From: Caryophanales bacterium
Lineage (GTDB): Bacteria; Bacillota; Bacilli; Bacillales; Amphibacillaceae
Direction: 5' to 3'
Length of the DNA: 56,949 nt
Assembly (NCBI GenBank): GCA_026168805.1
Contig: JAPFDS010000035.1
Coordinates: 1 to 56,949 of the forward strand
In this document: piece after piece, positions 8,231 to 19,935 of the stretch
How the letters are laid out: every line of letters starts with the position of its first letter
Numbering within the stretch: position 1 is the stretch's first letter
Program-made: the position numbers and the translations under genes
The notes under the pieces: generated by a model
What the model saw: only the letters and a program-made list of their open reading frames with translations
Told to the model about the DNA's origin: nothing
Database searches by the model: none

Positions 8231-9403
8231 TTATACTTTCGCTTTTTCAAATCGGTCGAAACGAAGTGGATCTACTGGGATACATGTTTCTTTTCCAGTA
8301 ATCATCTCTTCAATCAGTTTACCTGTTACTGTTGCTAAACTAATTCCGTCTCCTTCATGTCCAGCTGCAATGTAGAAGCCTGGAATGTCATCTACTTCAG
8401 ATACAATTGGCAGGTGGTCTGGAGTCCATGGGCGCATTCCAGTGTATGAACGAATAATGTTAAAGTCATTCATTTTCGGGTAAAAACGTAATGCTCGGTT
8501 GGCAATCGTTTCTACGACGCGAATATCAATGGCACTATCATAGCCAACGAATTGACGGCTACTACCTAATAGGAAGTTTTGGCTTTCTGTCGGTTCAAGT
8601 ACGAGAGCTACCCCGTATTCAGCTGTAATTGGATCGACAACACGCTCACGACCGAATTTGTTCATTAAGTATCCAAACTCCATAACGTTACGCATCATGA
8701 CTGGCTCTTGACGAGATCCAACGATGATATGTCCTTTTCTTGGAGTGATTGGTAATTCAGTTTCAAGCATTTTAGCGATGAATGGAGCCCATACGCCTGC
8801 AGCGTTGACTACCTTTTTAGCAGTAAACGTTCCGCGAGTCGTTTCAATATGAAAATCTTCGTCTTTTTTAATATTTGTTACTTCAGAAAATGTTTGTAGT
8901 TTTAATCCATTTTGTTTTGCTTTATCAATGAGTGAATAGCAGAACAAGTACGGGTTAATGAGCGAATCTGTTTCACACTCAAGCCCGCCTGGAATATCAT
9001 GAGCAAAGTATGGTGACTCATTACGAATATCTTTTTGATCAAGGACGTTAAACTTCAGTCCAGCTTCGTTTTGCGTGTCTACCCATTCTTTTGCGGCTTG
9101 CATTTCATCGTCTGTATCACACACGAGAATACTTCCTAGTTCGCGATATTCAAATGGAAGATCAAGGTCCTTTTTTAAATCAATGGTTAACTCTTGGCTT
9201 TTTAAAGACATTTTACTATCAAAACCTGGGTCTTTGTCTACAATTGTTACGTTACCGTCACATTTAGATGATGTACCACTTGCGATATCATTTTTTTCAA
9301 TTAGCATACAATCGACACCTGCTTCAGCTAGGTAATAAGCGACTGCGCATCCAACAATACCTCCACCAATGACGGCTACTTCTGCATGACTGTTATTTGT
9401 CAC
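8231..9403 (-). CDS. FAD-dependent oxidoreductase, DadA/HcnC-like (amine dehydrogenase beta subunit)
   Basis: 390-aa flavoprotein of the D-amino-acid oxidase/DadA fold. The N-terminal Rossmann motif is VIGGGIVGCAVAYYLAEAG (about 11-29), with the ribose-binding acid in LIEKND. The C-terminal GMRPWTPDHLPIV and GHEGDGISLA segments bind FAD and shape the substrate site. Such proteins oxidise secondary or D-amino acids (proline, hydroxyproline, sarcosine, opines). Beside HcnA- and HcnB-like genes it is most likely the catalytic subunit of their complex; the true substrate cannot be read. The start is GTG after AAGGGGGA. It is divergent from its presumed partners. Confidence 0.85.
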   Translation of the reverse strand: MTNNSHAEVAVIGGGIVGCAVAYYLAEAGVDCMLIEKNDIASGTSSKCDGNVTIVDKDPGFDSKMSLKSQELTIDLKKDLDLPFEYRELGSILVCDTDDEMQAAKEWVDTQNEAGLKFNVLDQKDIRNESPYFAHDIPGGLECETDSLINPYLFCYSLIDKAKQNGLKLQTFSEVTNIKKDEDFHIETTRGTFTAKKVVNAAGVWAPFIAKMLETELPITPRKGHIIVGSRQEPVMMRNVMEFGYLMNKFGRERVVDPITAEYGVALVLEPTESQNFLLGSSRQFVGYDSAIDIRVVETIANRALRFYPKMNDFNIIRSYTGMRPWTPDHLPIVSEVDDIPGFYIAAGHEGDGISLATVTGKLIEEMITGKETCIPVDPLRFDRFEKAKV

Positions 9404-9534
9404 TGAAAAATCCCCCTTGTACTTGAATGAATTTTATGATGTCTAGGATTGCTATACCACTATAACATAACGTCGTAAAATTTTGTCTACAGCTATATGT
9501 TAGAATGTGATGACTGTTAAATAATTCATTCATA

Positions 9535-9563
9535 TTGTAAAATTGTATATACTATTTTATAAT
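9535..9563 (+). promoter_or_regulatory. Candidate sigma-A promoter of the Fe-S/FAD dehydrogenase operon
   Basis: TTGTAA (9535-9540), 17 bp, TATAAT (9558-9563). It lies in the 322-bp divergent gap about 160 bp upstream of the first gene; the rest of that gap is very A/T-rich. A possible cre site sits at the expected transcription start. Confidence 0.5.
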
Positions 9564-9574
9564 AGGTAAGCATA

Positions 9575-9588
9575 ATAAAACGTTTTCA
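9575..9588. promoter_or_regulatory. Possible CcpA-binding (cre) site
   Basis: ATAAAACGTTTTCA matches 12 of 14 positions of the cre consensus TGWAANCGNTNWCA. It begins about 12 bp after the -10 box, where bound CcpA would block transcription. Catabolite repression would suit a catabolic amine dehydrogenase. Inferred from sequence only. Confidence 0.35.
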
Positions 9589-9725
9589 AATGAATGTATT
9601 CGAATAGGTAAATCTATTCTATCATATATGGTAGAATTGTATTGTAATAAGTACTATTTTTTTATGATTATTTATTCCCAGATTGTTTTTCATGATTTTA
9701 ATTTAACTAACGAGGGGGAACATCG

Positions 9726-10001
9726 ATGGATGACATGATTGTATGCAGATGTGAAGAAGTATCGTTAAAAAACTTAGTCGATACAGCCGAGAAGTATAAT
9801 TGTTCGGCGCGAGAAGTAAAACTTCGAACACGCGCAGGAATGGGTTATTGTGGTGGTCGAACGTGTCGACCAGCAGTAGATGCTGTATTAGAGAATGCAA
9901 CAGGAGAAAAACCAAGAAATGACGTGCCGTTAAAGGTACAACCTCCTGTTCGACCGATGGCATTATCTGTGTTAGGAGGGAACGATCGAGATGACGAATA
10001 A
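9726..10001 (+). CDS. Stand-alone BFD-like [2Fe-2S] protein
   Basis: 91-aa protein with the bacterioferritin-associated-ferredoxin-type cluster motif: Cys-x-Cys (Cys 7 and 9 in MIVCRCEE) and Cys-x4-Cys in GYCGGRTCRP (about 39-44). In HcnB-type dehydrogenases this domain is usually fused to the C-terminus of the NADH-oxidase-like subunit. Here it is a separate gene and the downstream HcnB-like protein lacks it, so it probably supplies the electron-transfer cluster in trans. The C-terminal 35 residues are Pro-rich and probably flexible. It overlaps the next gene by 11 bp, indicating translational coupling. Confidence 0.85.
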   Translation: MDDMIVCRCEEVSLKNLVDTAEKYNCSAREVKLRTRAGMGYCGGRTCRPAVDAVLENATGEKPRNDVPLKVQPPVRPMALSVLGGNDRDDE

Positions 10002-10395
10002 TCGAATTGTAGATCATCCTGTTTTAGGAAGATTAGCAGACCGGAAAGAAATTACGTTTACGTTTGATGGGACCGAGTATACGGGATATGAAGGAGACAC
10101 TGTCGCTTCAGCATTGCTAGCCCATGGAATTCGAACATTACGTGTACATGAGGAATCCAAACGCCCACGCAGTATTTATTGCAATATTGGGCATTGTTAC
10201 GAATGTCGTGTAATGGTTGATGATGCTCGAGGTGTGAGAGCGTGTTTAACGCCGATTAAAGAAGGAATGGTTGTAAGTAGTGGAAAAGGCTTACCGAACC
10301 CACTAGATGCGTCGATTCCACCTGAGGAGCTCCCGCGCACCTATCAAGAGTATGAGGAACAATCAAAAGAGGGGAAAGGTGATACTGATGCATGA
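9991..10395 (+). CDS. Plant-type [2Fe-2S] subunit, HcnA/SoxA-N-like
   Basis: 134-aa ferredoxin-fold protein of the Fer2_4 type that forms the small subunit of sarcosine oxidase, HcnABC and opine/hydroxyproline dehydrogenase complexes. It begins with the family's HPVLGRLADRKEITFTFDG strand and shows the Cys-x4-Cys-x2-Cys motif (YCNIGHCYEC) with the fourth Cys in VRACLTP. It overlaps both neighbours (11 and 8 bp), so the three proteins are probably made in fixed ratio. It should pass electrons from the FAD subunits to an acceptor. Confidence 0.87.
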   Translation: MTNNRIVDHPVLGRLADRKEITFTFDGTEYTGYEGDTVASALLAHGIRTLRVHEESKRPRSIYCNIGHCYECRVMVDDARGVRACLTPIKEGMVVSSGKGLPNPLDASIPPEELPRTYQEYEEQSKEGKGDTDA

Positions 10396-11608
10396 CGTTG
10401 TAATTATTGGTTCAGGACCAGCAGGACTTTCAGCAGCGATTGCATGTCGTGAAAATGACCTGGACGTTGTTGTACTCGATGAATTCCCTAAAGCAGGTGG
10501 AAGACTACTCGGTCAATTACACCAAGAACCTACAGGTGAATGGTGGAATGGAGTGAAAGAGACGGAAAAATTGTTAGAACGAGCGAATATGTTAGATACA
10601 GATATTCGTCTGGAAGTTTCTGTCTACCACGTGGAGAAAGTAGATGACACGTTTAACATTTTTACAAATAAAGGAACACTTGAGGCTAAAAACATTCTCA
10701 TTGCAACAGGTGCAGCAGAATCCGCAGCACCGATTCCTGGTTGGACATTACCAGGTGTGATGTCGATTGGAGCAGCGCAAGTGATGACGAATGTACACCG
10801 CGTAAAAGTGGGTGAAAAAGGAATCGTCGTCGGGGTAAACGTTTTGTCTGCAGCAATTGCTCGTGAAATGCAATTAGCAGGAATTGATTTACATAGTATG
10901 GCCCTTCCGGCAGCGAACGTAATTACAGGAGACGGATCCAATCCAATAAAAGTGATGGACGGGCTCGCAAGAATTGCTCATTTAGCACCTTCGAAGTTTA
11001 TTCAATTTGGAAGCAGATTTGCAAGAGCGAGTGCGTTTGTCCGAAATACAGCAGTGAAATTCTTCCCTCCAGGTGGCGTGAAGATGTGGGGAATGCCTGT
11101 GCATATTCGTAAAGCTGTTACAGCTATTCATGGGGAAGAGAAAGTGGAATCCGTTACAATCTGTAAGGTAACAACGGACGGGGATCCGATTCCTGGTACA
11201 GAAGAAGAAGTAGAAGTAGATTTTGTCTGTATCGCTGGGGGACTTTATCCGTTAGCTGAACTAGCAGCTGTCATGGGAGTTCCATTTAAGTATATTGAAG
11301 AGCTTGGCGGACACGTTCCAGTGCACAATGAACAAATGGAAACAGATGTAGAAGGATTGTATGTTGCAGGGAATATTACTGGTATTGAAAGTGCAAAAGT
11401 AGCAGGAGCGCAAGGGACAGTAGCAGGATATTCCATTGCAAAACACGCACTACAAGATCATTCATTAGAAGAAAACATTACGAATGCGATGGAACAAGTG
11501 AAAACAGTTCGAGCAAATGCTTCGATCCAATTCCATCCGAAAATTGATCAAGGACGTGCACGCGTTGCCCAAGCATTTGAAGTGAATGCGATCAATTCGG
11601 ATAAATGA
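10388..11608 (+). CDS. NAD(P)/FAD-dependent oxidoreductase, HcnB-like alpha subunit without the Fe-S tail
   Basis: 406-aa pyridine-nucleotide-disulfide-oxidoreductase fold protein. FAD-binding VVIIGSGPAGLSAAIA lies at the N-terminus (4-19), an ATG motif (NILIATGAAESAAPIPGW) mid-way, and the final FAD motif LYVAGNITGIESAKVAGAQG near residue 330. It corresponds to HcnB/OoxA or the alpha subunit of dye-linked proline dehydrogenase. The usual C-terminal Cys-rich BFD domain is missing and occurs as a separate upstream gene. I start at the ATG at 10388, overlapping the previous stop, because a longer reading (to 10307) runs inside the ferredoxin gene. Confidence 0.87.
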   Translation: MHDVVIIGSGPAGLSAAIACRENDLDVVVLDEFPKAGGRLLGQLHQEPTGEWWNGVKETEKLLERANMLDTDIRLEVSVYHVEKVDDTFNIFTNKGTLEAKNILIATGAAESAAPIPGWTLPGVMSIGAAQVMTNVHRVKVGEKGIVVGVNVLSAAIAREMQLAGIDLHSMALPAANVITGDGSNPIKVMDGLARIAHLAPSKFIQFGSRFARASAFVRNTAVKFFPPGGVKMWGMPVHIRKAVTAIHGEEKVESVTICKVTTDGDPIPGTEEEVEVDFVCIAGGLYPLAELAAVMGVPFKYIEELGGHVPVHNEQMETDVEGLYVAGNITGIESAKVAGAQGTVAGYSIAKHALQDHSLEENITNAMEQVKTVRANASIQFHPKIDQGRARVAQAFEVNAINSDK

Positions 11609-11632
11609 TTTAAATATTCTAGTTCACATAAA

Positions 11633-11675
11633 AAGCGTTTCTTGTAAGTGTATCTTACAGAAACGTTTTTTCTTT
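11633..11675 (+). terminator. Rho-independent terminator of the dehydrogenase operon
   Basis: Stem AAGCGTTTCTTGTAAG / CTTACAGAAACGTTTTT, with one bulge, followed by a T-run about 25 bp after the stop codon. Confidence 0.85.
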
Positions 11676-11696
11676 TTACAAAATCCGTTCGAACTG

Positions 11697-11725
11697 TTCG
11701 ATAAAAATGTGAATCATGGTATAAT
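11697..11725 (+). promoter_or_regulatory. Candidate sigma-A promoter before tmk
   Basis: TATAAT at 11720-11725 with weak TTCGAT 17 bp upstream. It would give a leader of about 170 nt before tmk, in which I see no known riboswitch. Confidence 0.35.
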
Positions 11726-11902
11726 ATATATTAATTAGGAATTATACGATTTGCTTGTATATACATTGTTTTTTAATGAACAACTTGTTTTAAGAGATGA
11801 TAACCTCTTCTTCTCATGCATGTGTGAACGAAAATTTTGTATGGAGTTCATTCGATGTAGGGAAAAGTAATGTGTATACGTAATGAAAAGGAGAAGAAGA
11901 AT

Positions 11903-12550
11903 GTGACCGGACACTTTATTACGATGGAAGGTGGAGAAGGAGCTGGAAAGACAACGATTCTTCACCGAGTAAGTAAAAGATTACAAGAGCTTGGGCTTGA
12001 TGTTATTACAACAAGAGAGCCTGGGGGAATTGAAATTTCTGAACAAATTCGCCACATTATTTTAGATCCAGCACAAACAGCTATGGATGGCCGCACAGAG
12101 GCACTTCTTTATGCAGCAGCTCGTAGACAACATTTAGTGGAGCGAGTCATACCTGCATTAGAACAGGGTAAACTAGTTTTGTGTGACCGGTTTATCGATA
12201 GTAGCTTGGCATATCAAGGGTATGCAAGAGGACTTGGGATTGATGAGGTCTTTGCTATTAATGAATTTGCTGTGCAAGATTGCATGCCAAACCTCACTTT
12301 GTTACTTGACATTGAACCGAGAGAAGGATTAAATCGAATTTCGGCGAATAAAGAACGAGAACAAAATCGGTTAGACTTAGAAAAAATGACTTTTCATGAA
12401 CAGGTATATGAAGGGTATAATTTAATTGCAAAACAATTTCCAAAGCGTATTCATAGGATCAATGCAAATGATCATATAGATGAAGTGGAACAAGCCGTGT
12501 ATGAAAATATTACACATTATTTGAAAAACAATGAAAGAAGGGAGGGATAA
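11903..12550 (+). CDS. tmk: Thymidylate kinase
   Basis: Phosphorylates dTMP to dTDP with ATP, an essential step of dTTP synthesis. The P-loop GGEGAGKT lies at residues 10-17, TREPGG at about 35-40, and the DR motif in [14 protein letters not shown] start at GTG 11903, 9 bp after AAAAGGAG, giving 215 aa as in other Bacillaceae; the upstream ATG (11870) would add 11 non-homologous residues. It opens the conserved tmk-darA-yaaR-holB-ricT cluster, with darA only 3 bp away. Confidence 0.96.
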   Translation: MTGHFITMEGGEGAGKTTILHRVSKRLQELGLDVITTREPGGIEISEQIRHIILDPAQTAMDGRTEALLYAAARRQHLVERVIPALEQGKLVLCDRFIDSSLAYQGYARGLGIDEVFAINEFAVQDCMPNLTLLLDIEPREGLNRISANKEREQNRLDLEKMTFHEQVYEGYNLIAKQFPKRIHRINANDHIDEVEQAVYENITHYLKNNERREG

Positions 12551-12883
<333 letters not shown>

Positions 12884-12895
12884 GGTATATGCAAA

Positions 12896-12940
12896 CTGTC
12901 AACTTAGTTCCGAAGATGAACTAAGTTGGCAGACTATTTT
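12896..12940 (+). terminator. Terminator-like hairpin between darA and yaaR
   Basis: 15-bp stem CTGTCAACTTAGTTC / GAACTAAGTTGGCAG with one G-T pair, then ACTATTTTT. It may be an internal partial terminator within the operon. Confidence 0.75.
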
Positions 12941-12971
12941 TATGTATGGAAAGAAAGGAGGAATCGCTCGT

Positions 12972-13406
12972 ATGAAAATAGGACAAGACATCCGCTCTCA
13001 AATGGACCCACAAAAAAGACCACCTTCTCCAGATCATAAACAACCATTCAAACAAGTGATGCAATCACAAACAGCAACCATTCAACAAAACCAACTCCAT
13101 CATTTAATGCAAAACATTCAGACACAAGGAAATACACTTGCTCGTTTTCGTACCATTCGTGAAGTTGTTAAATTTAAACGACTCGTGAAACGTTTTTTAG
13201 AGGAAGCTGTGAAGCAAGGACTGGATGTCGAAAGAACACACCATTTTCAAATGGGTGGTGCTCCAAGAGAATTAACACTCGTAAAAGCAATTGATGAAAA
13301 ATTAGTTGAGCTGACGGAAGTTGTGTTAAGTGAAGAAGAACAGACGATTGATTTACTAGGCCTTATTGGAGAGATTAAAGGATTATTAGTGAATTTATAT
13401 ACATAA
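12972..13406 (+). CDS. yaaR: YaaR family protein (DUF327)
   Basis: 144-aa mostly helical protein of the YaaR/DUF327 family; function unknown. The N-terminal 45 residues are polar and Gln-rich (MKIGQDIRSQM), followed by a basic helix (REVVKFKRLVKRFLEEAV) and a conserved VKAIDEKLVELT segment. The start at 12972 is chosen because AAGGAGG lies 10 bp upstream; the earlier ATG (12942) falls in the hairpin tail. Same order as in B. subtilis. Confidence 0.88.
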   Translation: MKIGQDIRSQMDPQKRPPSPDHKQPFKQVMQSQTATIQQNQLHHLMQNIQTQGNTLARFRTIREVVKFKRLVKRFLEEAVKQGLDVERTHHFQMGGAPRELTLVKAIDEKLVELTEVVLSEEEQTIDLLGLIGEIKGLLVNLYT

Positions 13407-13445
13407 AATACATTTATATGACGTATGGATGAAGGATGACAGCCA

Positions 13446-14429
13446 ATGGAAACATGGGATCATGTGAGTGAAAAACAACCAGTAGCTAGTAGAATACTTA
13501 TGAATAGTTTACAAAAGAATCGGATATCACATGCGTATTTGCTTACGGGGGGAAGAGGAACGGGAAAGAAATCTCTCGCTACCTTATTTGCGAAAACCTT
13601 ATTTTGTCCAAATAAAACCGGTATTGATCCATGTGAAGTATGTAATGTTTGCAAACGAATTACTTCTCATAATCACCCAGACGTGCATTGGATTGAACCA
13701 GAAGGACAATCTATTAAAATTGAACAGATTCGTCAACTCCAATCAGAATTTACATATTCAGGTCTTGAATCCGAACAGAAAGTATATATATTAACAGGCG
13801 CTCATACGTTAACTGTAAATGCCGCCAACCGTTTGCTTAAGTTCCTTGAAGAGCCGAATCAACAAACGACAGCTATTTTATTAACAGAAAACATTGGACA
13901 AATCATTCCTACGATTCAATCACGTTGCCAATTGATTGATCTGCAACCGTTAAACGAATCTGCCTTTCGAAAAAAATTAGCAACAATTGGTATTGATCCT
14001 TCTGAAACGGCTCTACTAAGCGCCTTAACGAGTGATATAGAAGAAGCAAAGGAATATAGTCAAGATGAGTGGTTTGCGCAAGCTAGAACGATAGTGTTAC
14101 AATTGATTAACATGTATACAACAACGCCTGCAGATGTTTTTGTATACATTCATCAAGAATGGTTACCACATTTTAAAGAAAGAGAACAACAGGAATTGGG
14201 CTATGAACTTTTGATGATAGCTTTTAAGGATATTTTATATGCACATATGCATATGGATGATCATCTTGTCATCTATCAGCCAAAGTCAGAGAATTTAACA
14301 CGTGCACTTCATCGGTTTACTGCAGGGGAAGTATCAAGTGTACTCCGTAAGATTCTTGATGCAAAGCGGAAATTGCAACAAAATGTCCATCCTACATTAG
14401 TGTTGGAACAACTAGCACTTCATATATAG
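13446..14429 (+). CDS. holB: DNA polymerase III subunit delta prime
   Basis: Clamp-loader stator subunit, partner of the gamma/tau and delta subunits. The 327-aa AAA+-like protein has a P-loop-like GGRGTGKK (35-42) in which the usual Ser/Thr after Lys is Lys; delta-prime does not hydrolyse ATP, so this is expected. Zinc-type cysteines occur at 54, 63, 66 and 69, and an SRC motif near residue 158. It is paralogous to the first third of DnaX in this window. It is 12 bp before ricT. Confidence 0.95.
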   Translation: METWDHVSEKQPVASRILMNSLQKNRISHAYLLTGGRGTGKKSLATLFAKTLFCPNKTGIDPCEVCNVCKRITSHNHPDVHWIEPEGQSIKIEQIRQLQSEFTYSGLESEQKVYILTGAHTLTVNAANRLLKFLEEPNQQTTAILLTENIGQIIPTIQSRCQLIDLQPLNESAFRKKLATIGIDPSETALLSALTSDIEEAKEYSQDEWFAQARTIVLQLINMYTTTPADVFVYIHQEWLPHFKEREQQELGYELLMIAFKDILYAHMHMDDHLVIYQPKSENLTRALHRFTAGEVSSVLRKILDAKRKLQQNVHPTLVLEQLALHI

Positions 14430-14441
14430 AGGTGAGAATGA

Positions 14442-15269
14442 ATGATAGAAGTAGTTGGAGTTAGGTTTAAGAAAGCAGGAAAGATATATTATTTTGACCC
14501 TAGTGGTCTTGATATAGCAATAGATACGTATGTTATTGTCGAAACGGTGCGTGGTATTGAGTTTGGTAAAGCGGTCATACAAAATCGACGAGTGGATGAA
14601 GAGGACGTCGTACTTCCTTTGAAGAAAATTATTCGTATCGCAAATGACGGCGATATCGCAACTGTACGAGAGAATAAAAAACAAGCACATGTTGCCTTTG
14701 ATACATGTGTTGAAAAAATACAAACCCATCAGCTAGATATGAGTTTAGTAGAAGTTGAATACACACTTGATCGCAATAAAATCATCTTTTATTTTACGGC
14801 AGATGGACGCGTAGATTTTCGCAATCTAGTAAAAGATTTAGCGGCTATTTTTAAAACTCGAATTGAATTACGTCAAATTGGTGTTCGAGATGAGGCAAAA
14901 ATGCTTGGTGGAATTGGACCATGTGGACGTATGCTTTGTTGTTCTACATTTCTCGGGGACTTTGAACCTGTATCCATTAAAATGGCTAAAGATCAAAACT
15001 TGTCCCTTAACCCGGCCAAGATATCCGGATTATGTGGCCGTCTCATGTGTTGCTTGAAGTATGAAAATGATGCCTATGAAGAAGCTAAGCATGAGTTACC
15101 GGATATGGGTGAACGAATTGAAACGGACTATGGACGCGGAAAAGTTGTCGGTTTGAATATATTGGAAAAACTCGTACAAATTGAAATACCAGAAGAAGAA
15201 CGAGTGATAGAATATACGCTTGATGAATTAATGGATGAAGGAATCATTTCTATGCAAGCCACAAAATAG
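14442..15269 (+). CDS. ricT: RicT (YaaT), PSP1-domain regulator of RNA maturation
   Basis: In B. subtilis RicT forms the Fe-S-containing Y-complex with RicA (YmcA) and RicF (YlbF), which directs RNase Y-dependent mRNA processing and affects sporulation and biofilm formation. The 275-aa protein carries a PSP1 domain and the cluster cysteines 161, 166, 167 (GPCGRMLCC) and 198, 203, 204 (GLCGRLMCC). The length matches the family. It lies between holB and yabA as in related genomes. Confidence 0.95.
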   Translation: MIEVVGVRFKKAGKIYYFDPSGLDIAIDTYVIVETVRGIEFGKAVIQNRRVDEEDVVLPLKKIIRIANDGDIATVRENKKQAHVAFDTCVEKIQTHQLDMSLVEVEYTLDRNKIIFYFTADGRVDFRNLVKDLAAIFKTRIELRQIGVRDEAKMLGGIGPCGRMLCCSTFLGDFEPVSIKMAKDQNLSLNPAKISGLCGRLMCCLKYENDAYEEAKHELPDMGERIETDYGRGKVVGLNILEKLVQIEIPEEERVIEYTLDELMDEGIISMQATK

Positions 15270-15285
15270 TGGGGTGTAATGAGGC

Positions 15286-15630
15286 GTGAGTAAACGACAA
15301 ATTTTTGATCAAGTATCAGATATGGAGAAGCAAATAGGTGAATTGTATGAGCAACTAGGTGATTTGAAAAACAAGCTAGCAGATTTGCTTGAATCAAATC
15401 ACCGGTATGAGATGGAAAATCATCATTTGCGCAATCGACTTGATAAAGAGAAAGAAGAAAATGAGTCACTTGAGAAAAAAGAGCCCACGGCTGAAATTCC
15501 TGGAGAAGGGTATGATAACTTAGCGAGGCTCTATGAAGAAGGGTTTCACATTTGTAATTTAGAATTTGGTAGCCCGAGACAAAATGAAGATTGTATTTTT
15601 TGTTTGGACTTTTTAAGTAAAACAAAATAA
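15286..15630 (+). CDS. yabA: Replication initiation control protein YabA
   Basis: Negative regulator of DnaA; it bridges DnaA and the DnaN clamp to prevent over-initiation. The 114-aa protein has an N-terminal coiled coil (about 5-65; [20 protein letters not shown]) for tetramerisation and a C-terminal zinc site (His 88, Cys 90, Cys 103, Cys 106). The start is GTG. It is followed by a strong terminator. Confidence 0.95.
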   Translation: MSKRQIFDQVSDMEKQIGELYEQLGDLKNKLADLLESNHRYEMENHHLRNRLDKEKEENESLEKKEPTAEIPGEGYDNLARLYEEGFHICNLEFGSPRQNEDCIFCLDFLSKTK

Positions 15631-15642
15631 ATACAGTATAGT

Positions 15643-15685
15643 GACCGCCTCTCTACATATGGAACAATGAGAGGCGGTCTCTTCT
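15643..15685 (+). terminator. Terminator after yabA
   Basis: 11-bp stem GACCGCCTCTC / GAGAGGCGGTC, then TCTTCT. The ATG at 15686 lies just behind it, which argues against that ATG as the trmN6 start. Confidence 0.8.
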
Positions 15686-15715
15686 ATGAAAATGAAAAGG
15701 AACGAGGTGGATCAC

Positions 15716-16459
15716 GTGGTACAATTAGTCGGAGATGAACGAATTGATTATTTACTGACCAATGAAGAGATGAAAATTATTCAAAGCCCGACGGTATTTT
15801 CATTTTCATTAGATGCATTATTATTAGCTTATTTTACATATGTACCGATTAGACGGGGAAAGATTTTAGATTTATGTTCAGGCAATGGTGTCATTCCGCT
15901 CTTATTATCTAGGCGATCTCAAGCACATATTACTGGTGTAGAGATTCAAGAGAGATTGTGGGACATGGCGTGTCGCAGTGTTCAAATGAATGACAAACAT
16001 GAACAAATTGAGATGATGCATGCTGATTTAAAGGAGTTACAACCGGCCATTGGCCACAGTTCTTTTGACGTAGTTACTTGTAATCCACCGTATTTTAAAT
16101 CCCCAAAAGCAACCGAACATAATGATAACGTACATTTAACGATTGCCAGACATGAGGTGTATTGCACCTTAGAAGATGTAATCAAAGCATGTAAACTCCA
16201 CGTACGACCAGGTGGAAAAGTAGCTCTCGTTCATCGCCCAGAACGATTTGTCGATTTAATTGTTCTTTTTAGAAAGTATGGCATTGAACCGAAGCGCGTA
16301 CAGTTTGTATATTCTAAACAAGGAAGAGAAGCAAATGCCGTTTTAATTGAAGGAACACGTGACGGAAAAGTAGGGATGCATATGTTGCCACCCCTTTATA
16401 TATATCAAGAAGACGGTACGTATACAAAAGAAGCGGAGGATATTATCCATGGAGCATGA
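15716..16459 (+). CDS. yabB: tRNA1(Val) adenine-N6 methyltransferase-like protein (YabB/TrmN6)
   Basis: SAM-dependent methyltransferase of the TrmN6 group. Motif [12 protein letters not shown] (about 51-61) binds SAM and NPPYF (about 119-123) is the N6-adenine catalytic motif. [19 protein letters not shown] near the start is the family signature. I start at GTG 15716, 5 bp after GAGGTGG, giving 247 aa; the upstream ATG is inside the terminator tail. It overlaps yazA by 11 bp, so the two are coupled. Confidence 0.9.
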   Translation: MVQLVGDERIDYLLTNEEMKIIQSPTVFSFSLDALLLAYFTYVPIRRGKILDLCSGNGVIPLLLSRRSQAHITGVEIQERLWDMACRSVQMNDKHEQIEMMHADLKELQPAIGHSSFDVVTCNPPYFKSPKATEHNDNVHLTIARHEVYCTLEDVIKACKLHVRPGGKVALVHRPERFVDLIVLFRKYGIEPKRVQFVYSKQGREANAVLIEGTRDGKVGMHMLPPLYIYQEDGTYTKEAEDIIHGA

Positions 16460-16710
16460 AGGACATTTTGTCTATATTTTACAATGTAAAGATGGGTCTT
16501 TGTATACCGGATACACGACGGATATTGTTAGACGCGTGCAAATGCATACAGCTGGAAAAGGGGCTAAATATACCCGTGGTCGTGGTCCATTTCAACTGAA
16601 GTTATCTGAATCGTATCCAACAAAAGAACGGGCCATGCAGCGCGAATATGAAATCAAACAAATGTCGAGAGAAGAAAAAATAGCGTTAATTGAAGAGAGG
16701 AGGGCGCCCA

Positions 16711-16736
<26 letters not shown>
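16449..16736 (+). CDS. yazA: GIY-YIG nuclease family protein (YazA)
   Basis: 95-aa single-domain GIY-YIG protein of the UPF0213/YhbQ type: [16 protein letters not shown] carries the two hallmark motifs, RGRGP follows, and Glu in [12 protein letters not shown] is the metal ligand. Role uncertain; relatives are proposed in DNA repair. It overlaps yabB upstream and the rsmI start by 26 bp downstream, so all three form one coupled unit. Confidence 0.93.
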
Positions 16737-19631
<2,895 letters not shown>

Positions 19632-19640
19632 TTTAAAAGA

Positions 19641-19906
19641 GGTTGGGACAAAAGATTTAAAGTTGACTCACATATGAACATTCTAATGTAACAAGTGGAG
19701 TTACCCGCTCCGGAAATATACTTCGCTTTCCTGCGGGCGGCTGGCAAGCCTCCGTAGGCTATCGCCTTACGGTGTCTTTCCTATGCCTCTGCTCCCGCGG
19801 GGAAGAAGAATTGCAGTTCATTCTTCACTTGTCTACGTATATTTCCTACGCTACATTAAGAGTGTTATTCGTATTTTTGGAGGTACAACTTTGATTTGTC
19901 CTAGCC
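19641..19906. repeat. GC-rich dispersed repeat, copy 2 (full length, 266 bp)
   Basis: Bounded by inverted ends GGTTGGGACAAA (19641) and TTTGTCCTAGCC (to 19906). Internally it has ACATTCTAATGTAACAAG, a GC-rich core CTTTCCTGCGGGC / CTCCCGCGGGG, and CGTATATTTCCTACGCTACA. It matches 31882-32116 in reverse orientation over nearly its whole length, but carries an extra stretch of about 30 bp near 19800-19830 that itself can form GAAGAAT/ATTCTTC. It fills the metG-tatD gap. An open reading frame from 19783 into tatD runs through it and is not a real N-terminus. Confidence 0.9.
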
Positions 19907-19935
19907 TTTTTCTTTCTATAAAGGAGTTGTTCGAC

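Noticed and set aside
10307-10387. N-terminal extension of the HcnB-like oxidoreductase
   Set aside because: It overlaps the ferredoxin-like gene in another frame; the FAD motif starts right after the ATG at 10388.
19783-19935. N-terminal extension of TatD
   Set aside because: It lies inside the GC-rich dispersed repeat; AAGGAG and the family's DTHVHL start are at 19936.
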